From NCBI RefSeq assembly GCF_024679095.1, contig NW_026111670.1, positions 310,001 through 374,000 on the forward strand: 64,000 nt of DNA. The letters run 5' to 3'. Positions 1 through 13,040 of this stretch are shown piece after piece. The notes below the pieces were generated by a model. It ran no database searches. It worked only from the letters and a program-made list of their open reading frames with translations, and had not been told where the DNA came from. The DNA is from Eriocheir sinensis. Taxonomy: Eukaryota > Arthropoda > Malacostraca > Decapoda > Varunidae. Both the position numbers and the translations under genes were made by a program. The first letter of the stretch is position 1; every line of letters begins with the position of its first letter.

Positions 1-255
1 GATGTGTAAGGCAGGGGTTGTGGAGCAGGCTGGGATGTGGAAGGCAAGGGTTGTGAGGCAGGCTGGGATGTGTAAGGCAGGGGTTGTGAGGCAGGCTGGG
101 ATGTGGAAGGCAGGGTTTGTGAGGCAGGCTGGGATGTGTAAGGCAGGGGTTGTGAGGCAGGCTGGGATGTGGAAGGCAGGGTTTGTGAGGCAGCCTGGTA
201 TGTGGAAGGCAGGGGTTGTGAGGCAGGCTGGGATGTGTAATGCAGGGATCAGAGG
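1..255. repeat. 33-bp minisatellite with 66-bp alternating dimer, about 8 units
   Basis: Tandem units begin with gggatgtgtaaggcagggg or gggatgtggaaggcaggg and end with gtgaggcaggct. Two unit types alternate (tgtaaggcagggg versus tggaaggcaggg), giving a 66-bp higher-order dimer. The last unit before 255 is degenerate. The array is cut by the window edge, so its true length is unknown. It is much richer in G than the satellite and does not resemble it. Confidence 0.9.
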
Positions 256-345
256 CAGGCTGTAAGGTTTTCTCCAACAACACCTTCCAGTCTTCATAGG
301 GTGGGACATCCATGTCGTATCGCTCCTCGTACCTTCATGAATTTT
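1..345 (-). pseudogene. Transposase extreme C-terminus reading into minisatellite
   Basis: On the minus strand a frame with no stop runs from about 335 to the left edge. It starts with RYDMDVPPYEDWKVLLEK, typical of the end of the transposase family, then TLQPAS, and then reads straight through the 33-bp minisatellite as an 11-residue repeat close to PSLPHNPCLTH / PSLPHNPCLPH. No stop codon is reached in the window. Whether this tail was ever translated is unknown; the 33-bp unit length preserves the frame. Confidence 0.5.
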
Positions 346-716
346 AGAGTTGTTCCTTCCCCTAATGACAGGCTCAGCTTCATCAGCTCAAAATGTTGGA
401 GAATGCTGAGAGTGGGAGTTCTTTGTTCTGGCCCAGGGAACTTGGATTTGGCTGCTGGTGAAGCAGAAGGAACAGAGGTTGAGATTGTTGGGGTACATGC
501 GGGAAGAGCAGTGATGCCAAAAGATGCTGAGGTAGGGAGAGTGACTGGAGCAGCGCTGGAGAAACTGCAGCTTGGCTTCAGCTTGTCTGAGTTGAGTACA
601 ACCTCAGGGTTAAAAGGATAGATCCCAGACTTAACAAATCCCTTGTAAGCAAGCTCTGGTCGTGCTGTAGTGTCCCAAGCTTTCTTTAGTGTGGGCAAAC
701 GTGCACATGGTGACAC
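294..716 (-). pseudogene. Transposase C-terminal part in a shifted frame
   Basis: This 140-codon frame continues the transposase after a frameshift near 700-716. It holds the segment LKKAWDTTARPELAYKGF followed by SGIYPFNPEVV, which matches the usual post-catalytic end of this transposase family (a helix, then a GIYPFNP-like motif). A Ser/Pro/Thr-rich linker follows. The frame fails again near 320-345, where the plausible continuation (RYDMDVPPYEDWKVLLEK) lies in a third frame. Two shifts in about 400 bp point to decay, although assembly error at single bases cannot be excluded. Confidence 0.7.
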
Positions 717-1729
717 TCTCCAGCTTGGTACTGAAACTTTCTGACGGCTTCACTCCATGCTAGTTTGATTGCCCCAAAGAAAGCTTGATCCAGTGGCTGG
801 ATAAGGTGACTGGCATGCGCCTTCAGGCAGTAAAGGATGACACCATTCTCGTTACACAGCGTGCTGATTGCCAGGGAATGATGGCTGGAATGGCCGTCCA
901 CAAACAGCACCACTGGTCGCTTTTCTCCCAATTTGGGAATGAAGATGTCCCTCAGAAAGCTAAGAAAGACCACCTCAGTGATCCAACCATTTGGAGTTTT
1001 TTGAAAAAAAGCCTCTTCAAAACCTTCCAACGCATTGAAGCGAGGATCTCTGGTGTAGGGAAAGATCAGCAGCGGTGGAAGGTACTGCCCCATGGCAGAG
1101 GAGCAGGCCAACATTGTCACTTGCTGCCGTGTGCCACTTGTGACAGAGTAGACGTGTTTTGCTCCTGTCATGCTGATGATTTTCTTTGTCTTTGGACATA
1201 TATTAAAACCACTTTCATCAGCATTAAAGATCCGGTCAGGAGAGGTCAACAAAGTGGGATCGATGGTGTCCAGGTAATGTTTCATTTGCTGAAACCATTC
1301 ACCTAGAGCATCCTTTGTCACAATTGCTCTCTCACGGCCAAGTGGTTGTCCAATTCTTTCCCGTATCTCTGGATGCCTCTTGAAAAAGGCTCGCATCCAA
1401 TCCTTTCCAGGGCGGTTGTTTTTGAAGACAGTCCTCTCTTCCCTATCATCGAGAATGGTTTTCACCATGTCTTTGAGGTCGTCTTTGGTCCGTCCAAAAC
1501 CTCGTTTAGACACTTCAATCAGCCAATCTACTAGCTTCTTCTCCTCTTCCATTGACAGAACTGTTTTGGGAGCAGGCTGCATAGGTCTTCTTCCCCTGAC
1601 CTTATCCCCAAGGGTGGCGTAAGGGATACCAAAAGTTTTGGAGGCGGCATTCAGGGACATCTGTTTAGATCTTACCAGCTCCACAGCTTTCTCCACTTGT
1701 TCTTGTTTGTACCGCTGTGTTGATGCCAT
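686..1729 (-). CDS. pogo/Tigger-type transposase, N-terminal and catalytic part (347 aa, C-terminus frameshifted)
   Basis: Transposases of this family bind the element ends and cut and paste the DNA in the nucleus. Residues 1-47 look like a pipsqueak-type helix-turn-helix (MASTQRYKQEQVEKAVELV, then SLNAASKTFGIPYATL). Residues about 60-130 resemble a CENP-B-like DNA-binding domain, with KDWMRAFFKRHPEIRER. The DDE-type core keeps D171 in ADESGF, D278 in VLFVDGHSSHHS and D314 in LIQPLDQAFF, so the acidic triad is intact with about 35 residues between the last two. The start at 1729 fits the family N-terminus and is preceded by a plausible splice acceptor. The last residues (about 338-347) are an out-of-frame tail: the real continuation is in another minus frame. 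Probably inactive as it stands. Confidence 0.85.
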   Translation of the reverse strand: MASTQRYKQEQVEKAVELVRSKQMSLNAASKTFGIPYATLGDKVRGRRPMQPAPKTVLSMEEEKKLVDWLIEVSKRGFGRTKDDLKDMVKTILDDREERTVFKNNRPGKDWMRAFFKRHPEIRERIGQPLGRERAIVTKDALGEWFQQMKHYLDTIDPTLLTSPDRIFNADESGFNICPKTKKIISMTGAKHVYSVTSGTRQQVTMLACSSAMGQYLPPLLIFPYTRDPRFNALEGFEEAFFQKTPNGWITEVVFLSFLRDIFIPKLGEKRPVVLFVDGHSSHHSLAISTLCNENGVILYCLKAHASHLIQPLDQAFFGAIKLAWSEAVRKFQYQAGECHHVHVCPH

Positions 1730-1740
1730 TTCAGCAAGGG

Positions 1741-2128
1741 CTGTTGAAAAGGATCAGAGCAAAAATACAAATTAACATGCATAATGGAATAATATTTTTT
1801 TTTTCATTTTTTCAAAAAAAAAAAAAAAACTGAAAATGCAGATAGCCTAAAAAGAGAAAACAAAAACAAAACAAGCACTCTAGCCTAGTGTTGCTTTTGC
1901 CTGGTGGGCGCGCGACCCGCCATGAGCGTTTGTGGCGGGTTTGCGCGCTACCCACGCCCTCTCCTATTTGCTGACACTCAGGCATGTTTATCCTCAACCA
2001 TTTGACAGTCATGTATTATAACAAAGAATTGATTGACAAGTTATGTCAGTTTTGTATCAAAATAGGTAGCAGTGACTAACACTGATATTCATGTGTGTTA
2101 ACGAAACAGTTAGCGGAAGACAACTTAC
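1741..2128 (-). other. Probable 5'-leader intron of the transposase gene
   Basis: Read on the minus strand, 2133-2125 gives CTGAG followed by GTAAG (donor, first intron base at 2128). The sequence just upstream of the start codon reads ccttttcaacag (acceptor, last intron base at 1741) after a pyrimidine-rich stretch. Splicing would join a short leader exon to within 12 bases of the ATG at 1729. Inferred from splice-site resemblance only. Part of this interval is a T-run/A-run pair near 1795-1830. Confidence 0.45.
1908..1948. repeat. GC-rich imperfect inverted repeat (stem-loop)
   Basis: gcgcgcgacccgcca at 1908-1922 pairs with tggcgggtttgcgcgc at 1933-1948 with one small mismatch or bulge and a 10-nt loop. 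It lies in the leader of the transposon, inside the predicted intron. It may be a subterminal transposon structure; there is no evidence that it works as a terminator. Confidence 0.6.
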
Positions 2129-2229
2129 CTCAGTATAGCGGAAGACGCACTGCCTCTCTCTCCCTGGCGCAAACACAACACTGGAACGGTACTGGCGGGA
2201 AAATTTGAACTACGGCCCGCCATTTAAAC

Positions 2230-2299
2230 ACTCTGTTTGTGTGTTATGAGATTTAACGCGGGGCTTAGCGCACAGACCCGACTGGCGCACAGACCCTCC
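2230..2299 (-). repeat. Right terminus of the DNA transposon with 12-bp direct subrepeats
   Basis: Read from the outside on the minus strand, the end starts near tactggagggtctgtgcgcc and contains gggtctgtgcgc twice, 17 bp apart. Duplicated subterminal motifs of this kind often serve as transposase-binding sites in pogo/mariner relatives. That role is inferred, because the matching left end is not visible. Confidence 0.5.
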
Positions 2300-2410
2300 A
2301 GTATATATATATTTTTTTAGAAATTTGCGTTAATTTATGTGTATTTGTATATGTTTTCTCATACAAATTTACATTATTTGATTGCTATTTTGTTTATTTA
2401 TTTTGATACG
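2300..2410 (+). repeat. Satellite block, T-rich strand on plus
   Basis: Partial block starting mid-monomer at the transposon edge and ending at gatacgaat, where orientation flips. The same sequence appears, intact on its left, at about 6590-6700 and inverted at 42590-42700. Confidence 0.85.
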
Positions 2411-3182
2411 AATGAAAGTAGATATACAAAATATACATAAAATAAACTGAATTTGTATTGAAATATATATACAAAATACATAAAATAATGTAAATTTGTA
2501 TCAAAATATTTTAACAGATGCGCATAAAATAACGTAAATTTGTTTTAAAATATACAAAATACACATTAAATAATGTAAATATGTATAAAAAAATATATAC
2601 AAAACACAAATAGAATAATGTAAAATCGTATTAAAATAAATACACAGAATATTAATAAAACAATGTAAATTTGTATGAAAATAAAGATGCAAAATACCCA
2701 TTAAATAATGCATTTTTTATAAAAATATATATACCAAAATACACTTGAAAAAATTAATTTGTATTAAAATAAATATACAAAATACACACCCAATAAGGTA
2801 AATCTGTATTGAAATAGATATGCAAAATACATATAAAACAATGTAGATTTGTTTCAAAATATATATACGAATACACATAAAATAACGTAGATTTGTATAA
2901 AAATATATATACAAAATACACATAAAATGAAGTAAATACGTATAAGAAAATGTATACAAAATACACATAAAATAATGTAAATTCGTATCAAAATAAATAA
3001 ACAAAATACCAATAAAAGAATGTGTATTTGTATAAATAGAAATATACAAAATACACATAAAATAACGTAAATTTGTATAAAACTATACAAAAATACACAG
3101 AAGTAATTAAATTCGTATGAAAATAGATGTACAAAATGCAGATAAAATAAGCTAAATTTGAATTGAAATGTATATACAAAAT
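2411..3182 (-). repeat. Satellite block, T-rich strand on minus
   Basis: Inverted counterpart of about 41820-42590. The monomer order is the same, including the unusual unit aacagatgcgcataaaata. Confidence 0.85.
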
Positions 3183-3822
3183 ATAATATTTTATGTGTAT
3201 ATTTGTATTTGTATTTAGGTTATTTTATGTGTATTTTGTATATATATTTTCATCCAAAATTTCATTATTTTATTGGTATTTTCTTAATTTAATTCGATAC
3301 GAATTTAGACTATTTCATAGGTATTTTCTATACATATTTTTATACTCATTTACATTATCTAATGTGTGTTTTGTATATATATTTTTATGCAAATTTATTT
3401 TATGTTCATTTATGTACATATATTTTTATAGAAATTTGCGTTATTTTATGTATATAGTTTTATATAAATTTACGATATTTTATGTGCATTTTGTATATTT
3501 ATATTTATACAAATACACATTCTTTTATTGGTATATTGTTTATTTACATTTATACGAATTTACATTATTTTATGTGTATTTTGTATACATTTTTTTATAC
3601 GCATTTACTTTATTTTATATGTATTTTGTATATGTATTTTTATAGAAATCTACGTTATTTTATGTGTATTCGTATATATATTTTGAAACAAATTTACATT
3701 ATTTTTATGTATTTTGCATATCTATTTCAATACAAATTTACCTTATTGTATGTGCATTTTGTATATTTATTTTAATACAAATTGAAATATTTTATGTGTA
3801 TTTTGGTATCAATAATTTTATA
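3183..3822 (+). repeat. Satellite block, plus orientation
   Basis: Direct counterpart of about 40450-41100. It shares the rare monomers with catccaaaatt and aattcgatacgaatttaga, and ends at ggtatcaataattttata, where orientation flips. Confidence 0.85.
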
Positions 3823-4455
3823 AAAAAACGTAAATTTGTATAAAAAATATGTACAAAACACAAATAGAATAATGTAAAATCGTATTAAAATAAATACACA
3901 GAATATTAATAAAATAATGTAAATTTGTATGAAAATAAAGAAGCAAAATACCCATAAAATAACGCATTTTTTTTTTATAAAAATATATATATATACCAAA
4001 ATACACATCAAAAAATTAAATTTGTATTAAAATAAATATACAAAAAAGACATACAATAGGTAAATTTGTATTGAAATAGATATGCAAAATACATATAAAA
4101 TAATGTAAATTTGTTTCAAAATATATATACGAATACACATAAAATAACGTAGATTTCTATAAAAATATATATACAAAATACACATAAAATGAAGTAAATA
4201 CGTATAAAAAAATGTATACAAAATACACATAAAATAATGTAAATTCGTATCAAAATAAATAAACAAAATACCAATAAAAGAATGTGTATTTGTATAAATA
4301 TAAATATACAAAATACACATAAAATAACGTAAATTTATATAAAACTATATACAAAAATACACAGAAGTAATTAAATTTGTATGAAAATATATACAAAATA
4401 CACATAAAATAAGCTAAATTTGAATTGAAATATATATACAAAATACACATATTTT
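3823..4455 (-). repeat. Satellite block, minus orientation
   Basis: Closely follows the monomer order at about 47100-47720, in the same orientation. It ends at acaaaatacacatattttcc, where orientation flips. Confidence 0.8.
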
Positions 4456-4516
4456 CCATATCTATTTTCAAACAAATTTAAATTATTTTTGTGTATTTTC
4501 GTATATATTTATTTTT
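4456..4516 (+). repeat. Short plus-oriented island in the satellite
   Basis: About 60 bp, little more than one monomer, in plus orientation between two minus blocks. Its right edge, atttttgttatacatagaat, is a breakpoint that recurs at 49622 and 60493. Confidence 0.75.
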
Positions 4517-4806
4517 GTTATACATAGAATAATGTAAAATCGTATCAAAATAAGTACACAGAATATCAATAAAATAATTTAAATTTGTATGAAAATAAAG
4601 ATGCAAAATACCCATAAGATAGGGCATATTTTTTTTTAAATACATATACAAAAATACACATAGAATAATTAAATTTGTATTAAAATTAATATACATAATG
4701 CACACATACAAAAAGGTAAATTTGTATTTAAAAAAAAAACGCAAAATACAAATAAAACAGTGTAAATTTGTTTCAAAATATATATACGAATACACATAAA
4801 ATAACG
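4517..4806 (-). repeat. Satellite block, minus orientation
   Basis: Same monomer series as the starts of the blocks at 49622 and 60493. It ends at aataacgtgtatattgtata, where orientation returns to plus. Confidence 0.8.
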
Positions 4807-6700
<1,894 letters not shown>

Positions 6701-8312
6701 AAAAATAAATATACAAAATATACATAAAATAAACTAAATTTGTATTAAAATATATATACAAAATACATAAAATAATGTAAATTTGTATCAAAATATTTTA
6801 ACAGATGCGCATAAAATAACGTAAATTTGTTTTAAAATATACAAAATACACATTAAATAATGTAAATATTTATAAAAAAATATATACAAAACACAAATAG
6901 AATAATGTAAAATCGTATCAAAATAAATACACAGAATATTAATAAAATAATGTAAATTTGTATGAAAATAAAGAAGCAAAATACCCATAAAATAACGCAT
7001 TTTTTAAAAATATATATACAAAAATACACATAAAAAGATTTATATGTATTAAAATAAATATAGAAAATACACATACAATAAGGAAAATCTGTATTGAAAT
7101 AGATATGCAAAATACATATAAAACAATGTAAATTTGTTTCAAAATATATATACGAATACACATAAAATAACGTAGATTTGTATAAAAATATATATACAAA
7201 ATACACGTAAAATGAAGTAAATACGTATAAAAAAATGTATACAAAATACACATAAAATAATGTAAATTCGTATCAAAATAAATAAACAAACAAATACTAA
7301 AAGAATGTGTATTTGTATAAATATAAATATACAAAATACACATAAAATAACGTAAATTTGTATAAAACTATATACAAAAATACACAGAAGTAATTAAATT
7401 CGTATGAAAATAGATATACAAAATACAGATAAAATAAGCTAAATTTGAATTGAAATGTATATAGAAAATACATAAAATAATGTAAATTTGTATCAAAATA
7501 TTTATAAAAATACATATAATAACGTAAATTTGTTTAAAAATATATAAACAAAATACACATTAAGTAATGTAAATACGTATAAAAAATATGTACAAAATAC
7601 ACATATAATCATGTAATTCGTATCAAACTAAATAAACAAAATATCAATCAAATAATGTAAATTTGTATGAGTAAACATATACAAATACATATAAAATAAC
7701 GCTAATTTCTATAAAAATATATGTTCAAAAATGAACGTAAAATAAATTAACTTTGGATAAAAATATATATACAAAACACACATTAAATAATGTAAATGCG
7801 TATATAAAAATAACCTAAATTTGTATAAAACTATATACAAAAATACACAAAAATAATTTAAATTTGTATGAAAAGAAATATACAAAATACACATAAAATT
7901 AGGTTAATTTCTATTGAAATACATATACAAAATACACATAAAATAATGTAAATTTGAAAGAAAATATATAAACAAATGCACATATAATAACGTAAATTTG
8001 TATGAAATATATATACAAAATACACATTAAATAATGTAAATATGTATAAAAAAATATATACAAAACACAAATAAAATAATGTAAAATCGTATCAAAATAT
8101 ATACACAGAATATTAATAAAATAATGTAAATTTGTATGAAAATTAAGATGCAAAATACGTATAAAATAACGCATTTTTTATAAAATTATTGATACCAAAA
8201 TACACATAAAATATTTGAATTTGTATCAAAATAAATATTCATACGAATACACATAAAATAAAGTAGATTTCTATAGAAATATATATACAAAATACATATG
8301 AAATTATGACAA
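6701..8312 (-). repeat. Satellite block, minus orientation
   Basis: Begins with the same monomers as 2411 (inverse of 41.9-42.6 kb) and runs through to units matching the inverse of the 41.2 kb and 47.8 kb regions. It flips near aaattatgacaatattttat. Confidence 0.85.
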
Positions 8313-8964
8313 TATTTTATGGGTATTTTGTATATATATTTCAAAAGAAATTTACCTAGTTTTATGTGTATTTTGAATATCTATTTTCATTCAAACTCAA
8401 ATTATTTTTATGTATTTTTGTATATATTTCAATACAAATTTTAGTTAGGTTATGTGTATTTTGTAAATCTATTTTCATTCAAATATATATTATTTTATTG
8501 GTATTTTGTTGATTTATATTCATACGAATTTACATTATTTCATATGTACTTTGTATATATATTTTTATACGCATTTACATTATTTAATATTTATTTTGAG
8601 TATATAATTTTATACAAATTCATGGTATTTTATGTGTATTTGTATATATATTTTCATATAAATTTACATTATTTTATGTGTATTTTGTACATATATTTCA
8701 TTACAAATTTACCTTATTTTATGTTTATTTTGTATGTTTATTTTGTATATTTATATTTATACAAATACACATTCTTTTATTGGTATTTTGCTTATTTATT
8801 TTGTTTCGAATTTACATTATTTTATGTGTTTTTTGTTTACATTTTTTATACGTATTTACATAATTTTATGTGTATATTGTATATATATTTTTATAGAAAT
8901 CTACGTTATTTTATGTGTATTCGTACATATTTTTTGAAACAAATTTACATTGTTTTATATGTAC
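8313..8964 (+). repeat. Satellite block, plus orientation
   Basis: Inverted counterpart of about 22223-22860, with the rare unit acaaattcatggtatttta. It ends at atatgtacaataag, a breakpoint that reads as the reverse complement of the one at 22223. Confidence 0.85.
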
Positions 8965-9561
8965 AATAAGTTAAATTTGTATTGAAATAGATATGCAAAA
9001 TACATATACAGCAATGTAAATTTGTTTCAAAATATGTATACGAATACACATAAAATAACGTAGATTTCTATAAAAATATATATACAAAATACACATAAAA
9101 TGAAGTAAATACTTATAAAAAAATGTATACAAAATACACATAAAATAATGTAAATTCGTATCAAAATAAATATACAAAATACCAATAAAAGAATGTGTAT
9201 TTGTATAAGTATAAATATACAAAATACACATAAAATAACGTATATTTATATAAAACTATATACAAAAATACACAGAAGTAATTAAATTTGTATGAAAATA
9301 TATACAAAATACACACAAAATAAGCTAAATTTGAATTGAAATATATATACAAAATACATGAAATAAAGTAAATTTGTATCAAAATATTTAAACAAATACA
9401 CATTAATAACGTTAATTTGTATGAAAATATATAAACAAAATACACATTGAATAATGTAAATACGTATAAAAAATATGTACAAAATACACATATAATCATG
9501 TAATTCGTATCAAAATAAATAAACAAAATACCAATAAAATAATATAAATTTGTATGAGTAA
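8965..9561 (-). repeat. Satellite block, minus orientation
   Basis: Inverted counterpart of about 21620-22223. It shares its right flip (gagtaaacgt followed by atgttgcatat) with the block ending at 11662. Confidence 0.85.
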
Positions 9562-10424
9562 ACGTGTATGTTGCATATTTTTTCAATACAAATTTACCTT
9601 ATTATATACGCATTTTGTATATTAATTTTAATACAAATTTAATTATTCGATGTGTATTTTTGTATCTGTATTTGTATATATATTTTTATACGCTTTTACA
9701 TTATTTAATATTTATTTTGAATATATATTTTGACACAAATTTACAATATTTTATGGGTATTTTGTATATACATTTCAAAAGAAATTTACCTAGTTTTATG
9801 TGTATTTTGTAAATTTATTTTCATTCAAATATATATTATTTTATTGGTGTTTTGTTGATTTATATTGATACGAATTTACATTATTTTATATGTACTTTGT
9901 ATATATATTTTTATATGCTTTTACATTATTTAATATTTATTTTTGAATATATATTTTTATACAAATTCATGGTATTTTATGTGTATTTGTATATATATTT
10001 TTATATAAATTTACATTATTTTATGTGTATTTTGTACATATATTTTTTTACAAATCTACCTTATTTTATGTTTATTTTGTATGTGTATTTTCTATATTTA
10101 TATTTATTCAAATACACATTCTTTTATTGGTATTTTGTTTATTTATTTTAATTCGAATTTACATTATTTTATGTGTATTTTGTATACATTTTTTTATACG
10201 TATTTACTTAATTTTATGTGTATTTTGTATATATATTTTTATAGAAATCTACGTTTTTTTTATTTGTATTCGTATATATATTTTGAAACAAATTTACATT
10301 TTTTTATGTATTTTTGCATATCTCTTTCAATACAAATTTACCTTATTGTATGTGCATTTTGTATATTTATTTCAATGCAAATTTAAATATTTTATGTGTT
10401 TTTTGGTATATATATTTTTATAAG
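9562..10424 (+). repeat. Satellite block, plus orientation
   Basis: Mixed monomers including acaaattcatggtatttta and cattcaaatatatattat, related to 8.5 kb, 21.4 kb, 52 kb and 57.6 kb. It flips at ttttataagattacaaaaat. Confidence 0.85.
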
Positions 10425-11662
10425 ATTACAAAAATTTGAATAAAAATATATACAAAAAAACAAAAAAATAAATTTCAATTTGTATGAAAATAGATATACA
10501 AAATACACATATAATTAGTTAAATTTGTATTTAAATACATGTACAAAATGCACATAAAATAATGTAAATTTGTATGAAATGAAAAAAATTCACATAAAAT
10601 TCGCGTCAAAATAAATAAACAAAATATCAATAAAAGAATGTGTATTTGTATGAAAATAGATATACAAAATACACATAAAATAACCTAAATTTGTATCAAA
10701 CTATATACAAAAATAAACAAAAATATTTTAAATTTGTATGAAAATAAATATACAAAATACACATAAAATTAGGTAAATTTGTATTGAAATACATACACAA
10801 AATACACATAAAATAATGTAAATTTGAATGAAAATACATAAACAAATACACTTAAAATAACGTAAATTTGTATTAAAAAAATAAGTACAAAACATAAATA
10901 GAATAATGTAAAATCGTATCAAAATAAATACACAGAATATTAATAAAATAATGTAAATTTGCATGAAAATAAAGAAGCAAAATACCCATAAAATAACGCA
11001 TTTATAAAAATATATATACCAAAATACACATAAAAAAATTAAATTTGTATTAAAATAAATATACAAAAAACCACATACAATAAGGTAAATTTGTATTGAA
11101 ATAGATATGCAAAATACATATAAAACAATGTAAATTTGTTTCAAAATATATTTACGATTACACATAAAATAACTTAGATTTCTATAAAAATATATATACA
11201 AAATACACATAAAATGAAGTAAATACCTATAAAAAAATGTATACAAAATACACATAAAATAATGTAAATTCGTATCAAAATAAATAAACAAAATACCAAT
11301 AAAAGAATGTGTATTTGTATAAATATAAATATACAAAATACACATAAAATGACGTATATTTATATAAAACTATATACAGAAATACACAGAAGTAATTAAA
11401 TTTGTATGAAAATATATACAAAATACACACAAAATAAGCTAAATTTGAATTGAAATATATATACAAAATACATGAAATAAAGTGAATTTGTATCAAAATA
11501 ACACATATAATAACGTAAATTTGTATGAAAATATATAAACAAAATACACATTAAATAATGCAAATACGTATAAAGAAATATGTACAAAAAACATATAATC
11601 ATGTAATTCGTATCAAAATAAATAAACAAAATACCAATAAAATAATATAAATTTGTGGGTAA
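10425..11662 (-). repeat. Satellite block, minus orientation
   Basis: Contains the landmark aaagaatgtgtatttg twice. Its right part repeats the order seen at 9160-9560. It flips at gtgggtaaacgtatgttgc. Confidence 0.85.
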
Positions 11663-13040
11663 ACGTATGTTGCATATTTTTCAATACAAATTTACCTTAT
11701 TATATACGCATTTGTATATTAATTTTAATATATGTGTATTTGAATATATATTTTGATACAAATTTATTATTTTATGTATTTTCTATATTTATTTCAATTA
11801 AAATTTAGCTTATTTTATGTGTCTTTTGTATATCTATTTTCATACAAATTTAATTATTGTTTATTTTGTATAGTTTATACAATTTACGATATTTTATTTG
11901 TATATATATATTTATACAAGTAAACATTCTTTATTGGCATTTAGTTTATTTATTTTGATACGAATTTACATTATTTTATGTAAATTTTGTATACATTTTT
12001 TATACGTATTTACTTCATTTTATGTGTATTTTGTATATATTTTATAGAAATTTACGTTATTTTGTGTATTTATATATATTTTGAAACAAATTTACATTGT
12101 TTTATGTGTATTTTGTATGTATATTTTTATACAAATTTAAATTCTTTTTGTGTATTTTTTTAATAGAGTTTTATACAAATTTACAATATTTTATGTGTAT
12201 TTTGTATATCTATTTTCATACAAATACACATTCTTTTATTGATATTTTGTTTATTTATTTTGATGCGACTTTACATTATTTAATGTGTATTGTGTATATA
12301 TATTTTTATAAGTATTTACGTCATTTCATGTGTATTTTGTATATATATTTCTATAGAAATATACGTTATTTTATGTGTATTCGTATATATATTTTGAAAC
12401 AAATATACATTGTTTTATGTGCATTTTGTATATTTTTTCAATACAAATTTCCCTTATTGTACGTGCATTTTGTATATTAATTTTAATACAAATTTAATTA
12501 TTCCATGTGTATTCTTGTATATGTATTTAAAAAAAAAAATGCTTTATTTTATGGGTATTTTGCATCTTTATTTTCATACAAAATTACATTATTTTATTGA
12601 TATTCTGTGTATTTATTTTGATACGATTTTACATTATTCTATGTATATTTTGTATATCTATTTTATACAAATGTACGTTACTTTATGTGAATTTGTTTTC
12701 ATTTCATACAAATTTACATTATTTTATGTGTATTTTGTACATGTAGTTAAATACAAATTTAACTAATTATATGTGTATTTTGTATATCTATTTTCATACA
12801 AATTGAGATTAATTTTTTTGTTTTTTTGAATATATTTTTATTCAAATTTTCGTAATTTTATGTGTATTTTGTATATTTATTTTCCTACAAATATACGTTC
12901 TTTTATCGGAATTTTGTTTATTTATTTTGATACGAATTTTCATTTTTTTAGGTGTATTTGATATATATATTTTTATACTTATTTACATAATTTTATATGT
13001 ATTTTGAATATATATTTTCATAGAAATTTACTCTATATGT
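11663..13040 (+). repeat. Satellite block, plus orientation
   Basis: The first 400 bp contain several shortened monomers. The part from about 12.1 to 12.8 kb matches the reverse complement of about 35.53-36.2 kb. It ends at atatgtatatac and an A-run near 13050. Confidence 0.85.

Larger units (their letters stand above)
1..2299 (-). mobile_element. pogo/Tigger-like DNA transposon, 5' end at right, left end outside window
   Basis: The minus strand carries a frame-broken pogo/Tigger-type transposase preceded by about 570 bp of non-coding leader that is richer in GC than the satellite. The right edge is sharp: at 2299-2300 the sequence changes to satellite, at a TA-rich point inside a monomer whose uninterrupted version is seen near 6600 and 42690. 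This fits the TA target preference known for the pogo/Tc1-mariner group. The terminal 40 bp contain two direct copies of gcgcacagaccc (2268-2279 and 2285-2296). The left terminus is not in the window, so terminal inverted repeats and the target duplication cannot be checked. Confidence 0.75.

Noticed and set aside
2..265. Plus-strand 87-codon open frame with an 11-residue repeat (MCKAGVVRQAG).
   Set aside because: Product of the 33-bp minisatellite. The minus frame is the one that joins a recognisable protein end.
301..1306. Plus-strand open frames at 301-621 and 785-1306.
   Set aside because: Antisense shadows of the minus-strand transposase, with no recognisable protein features.
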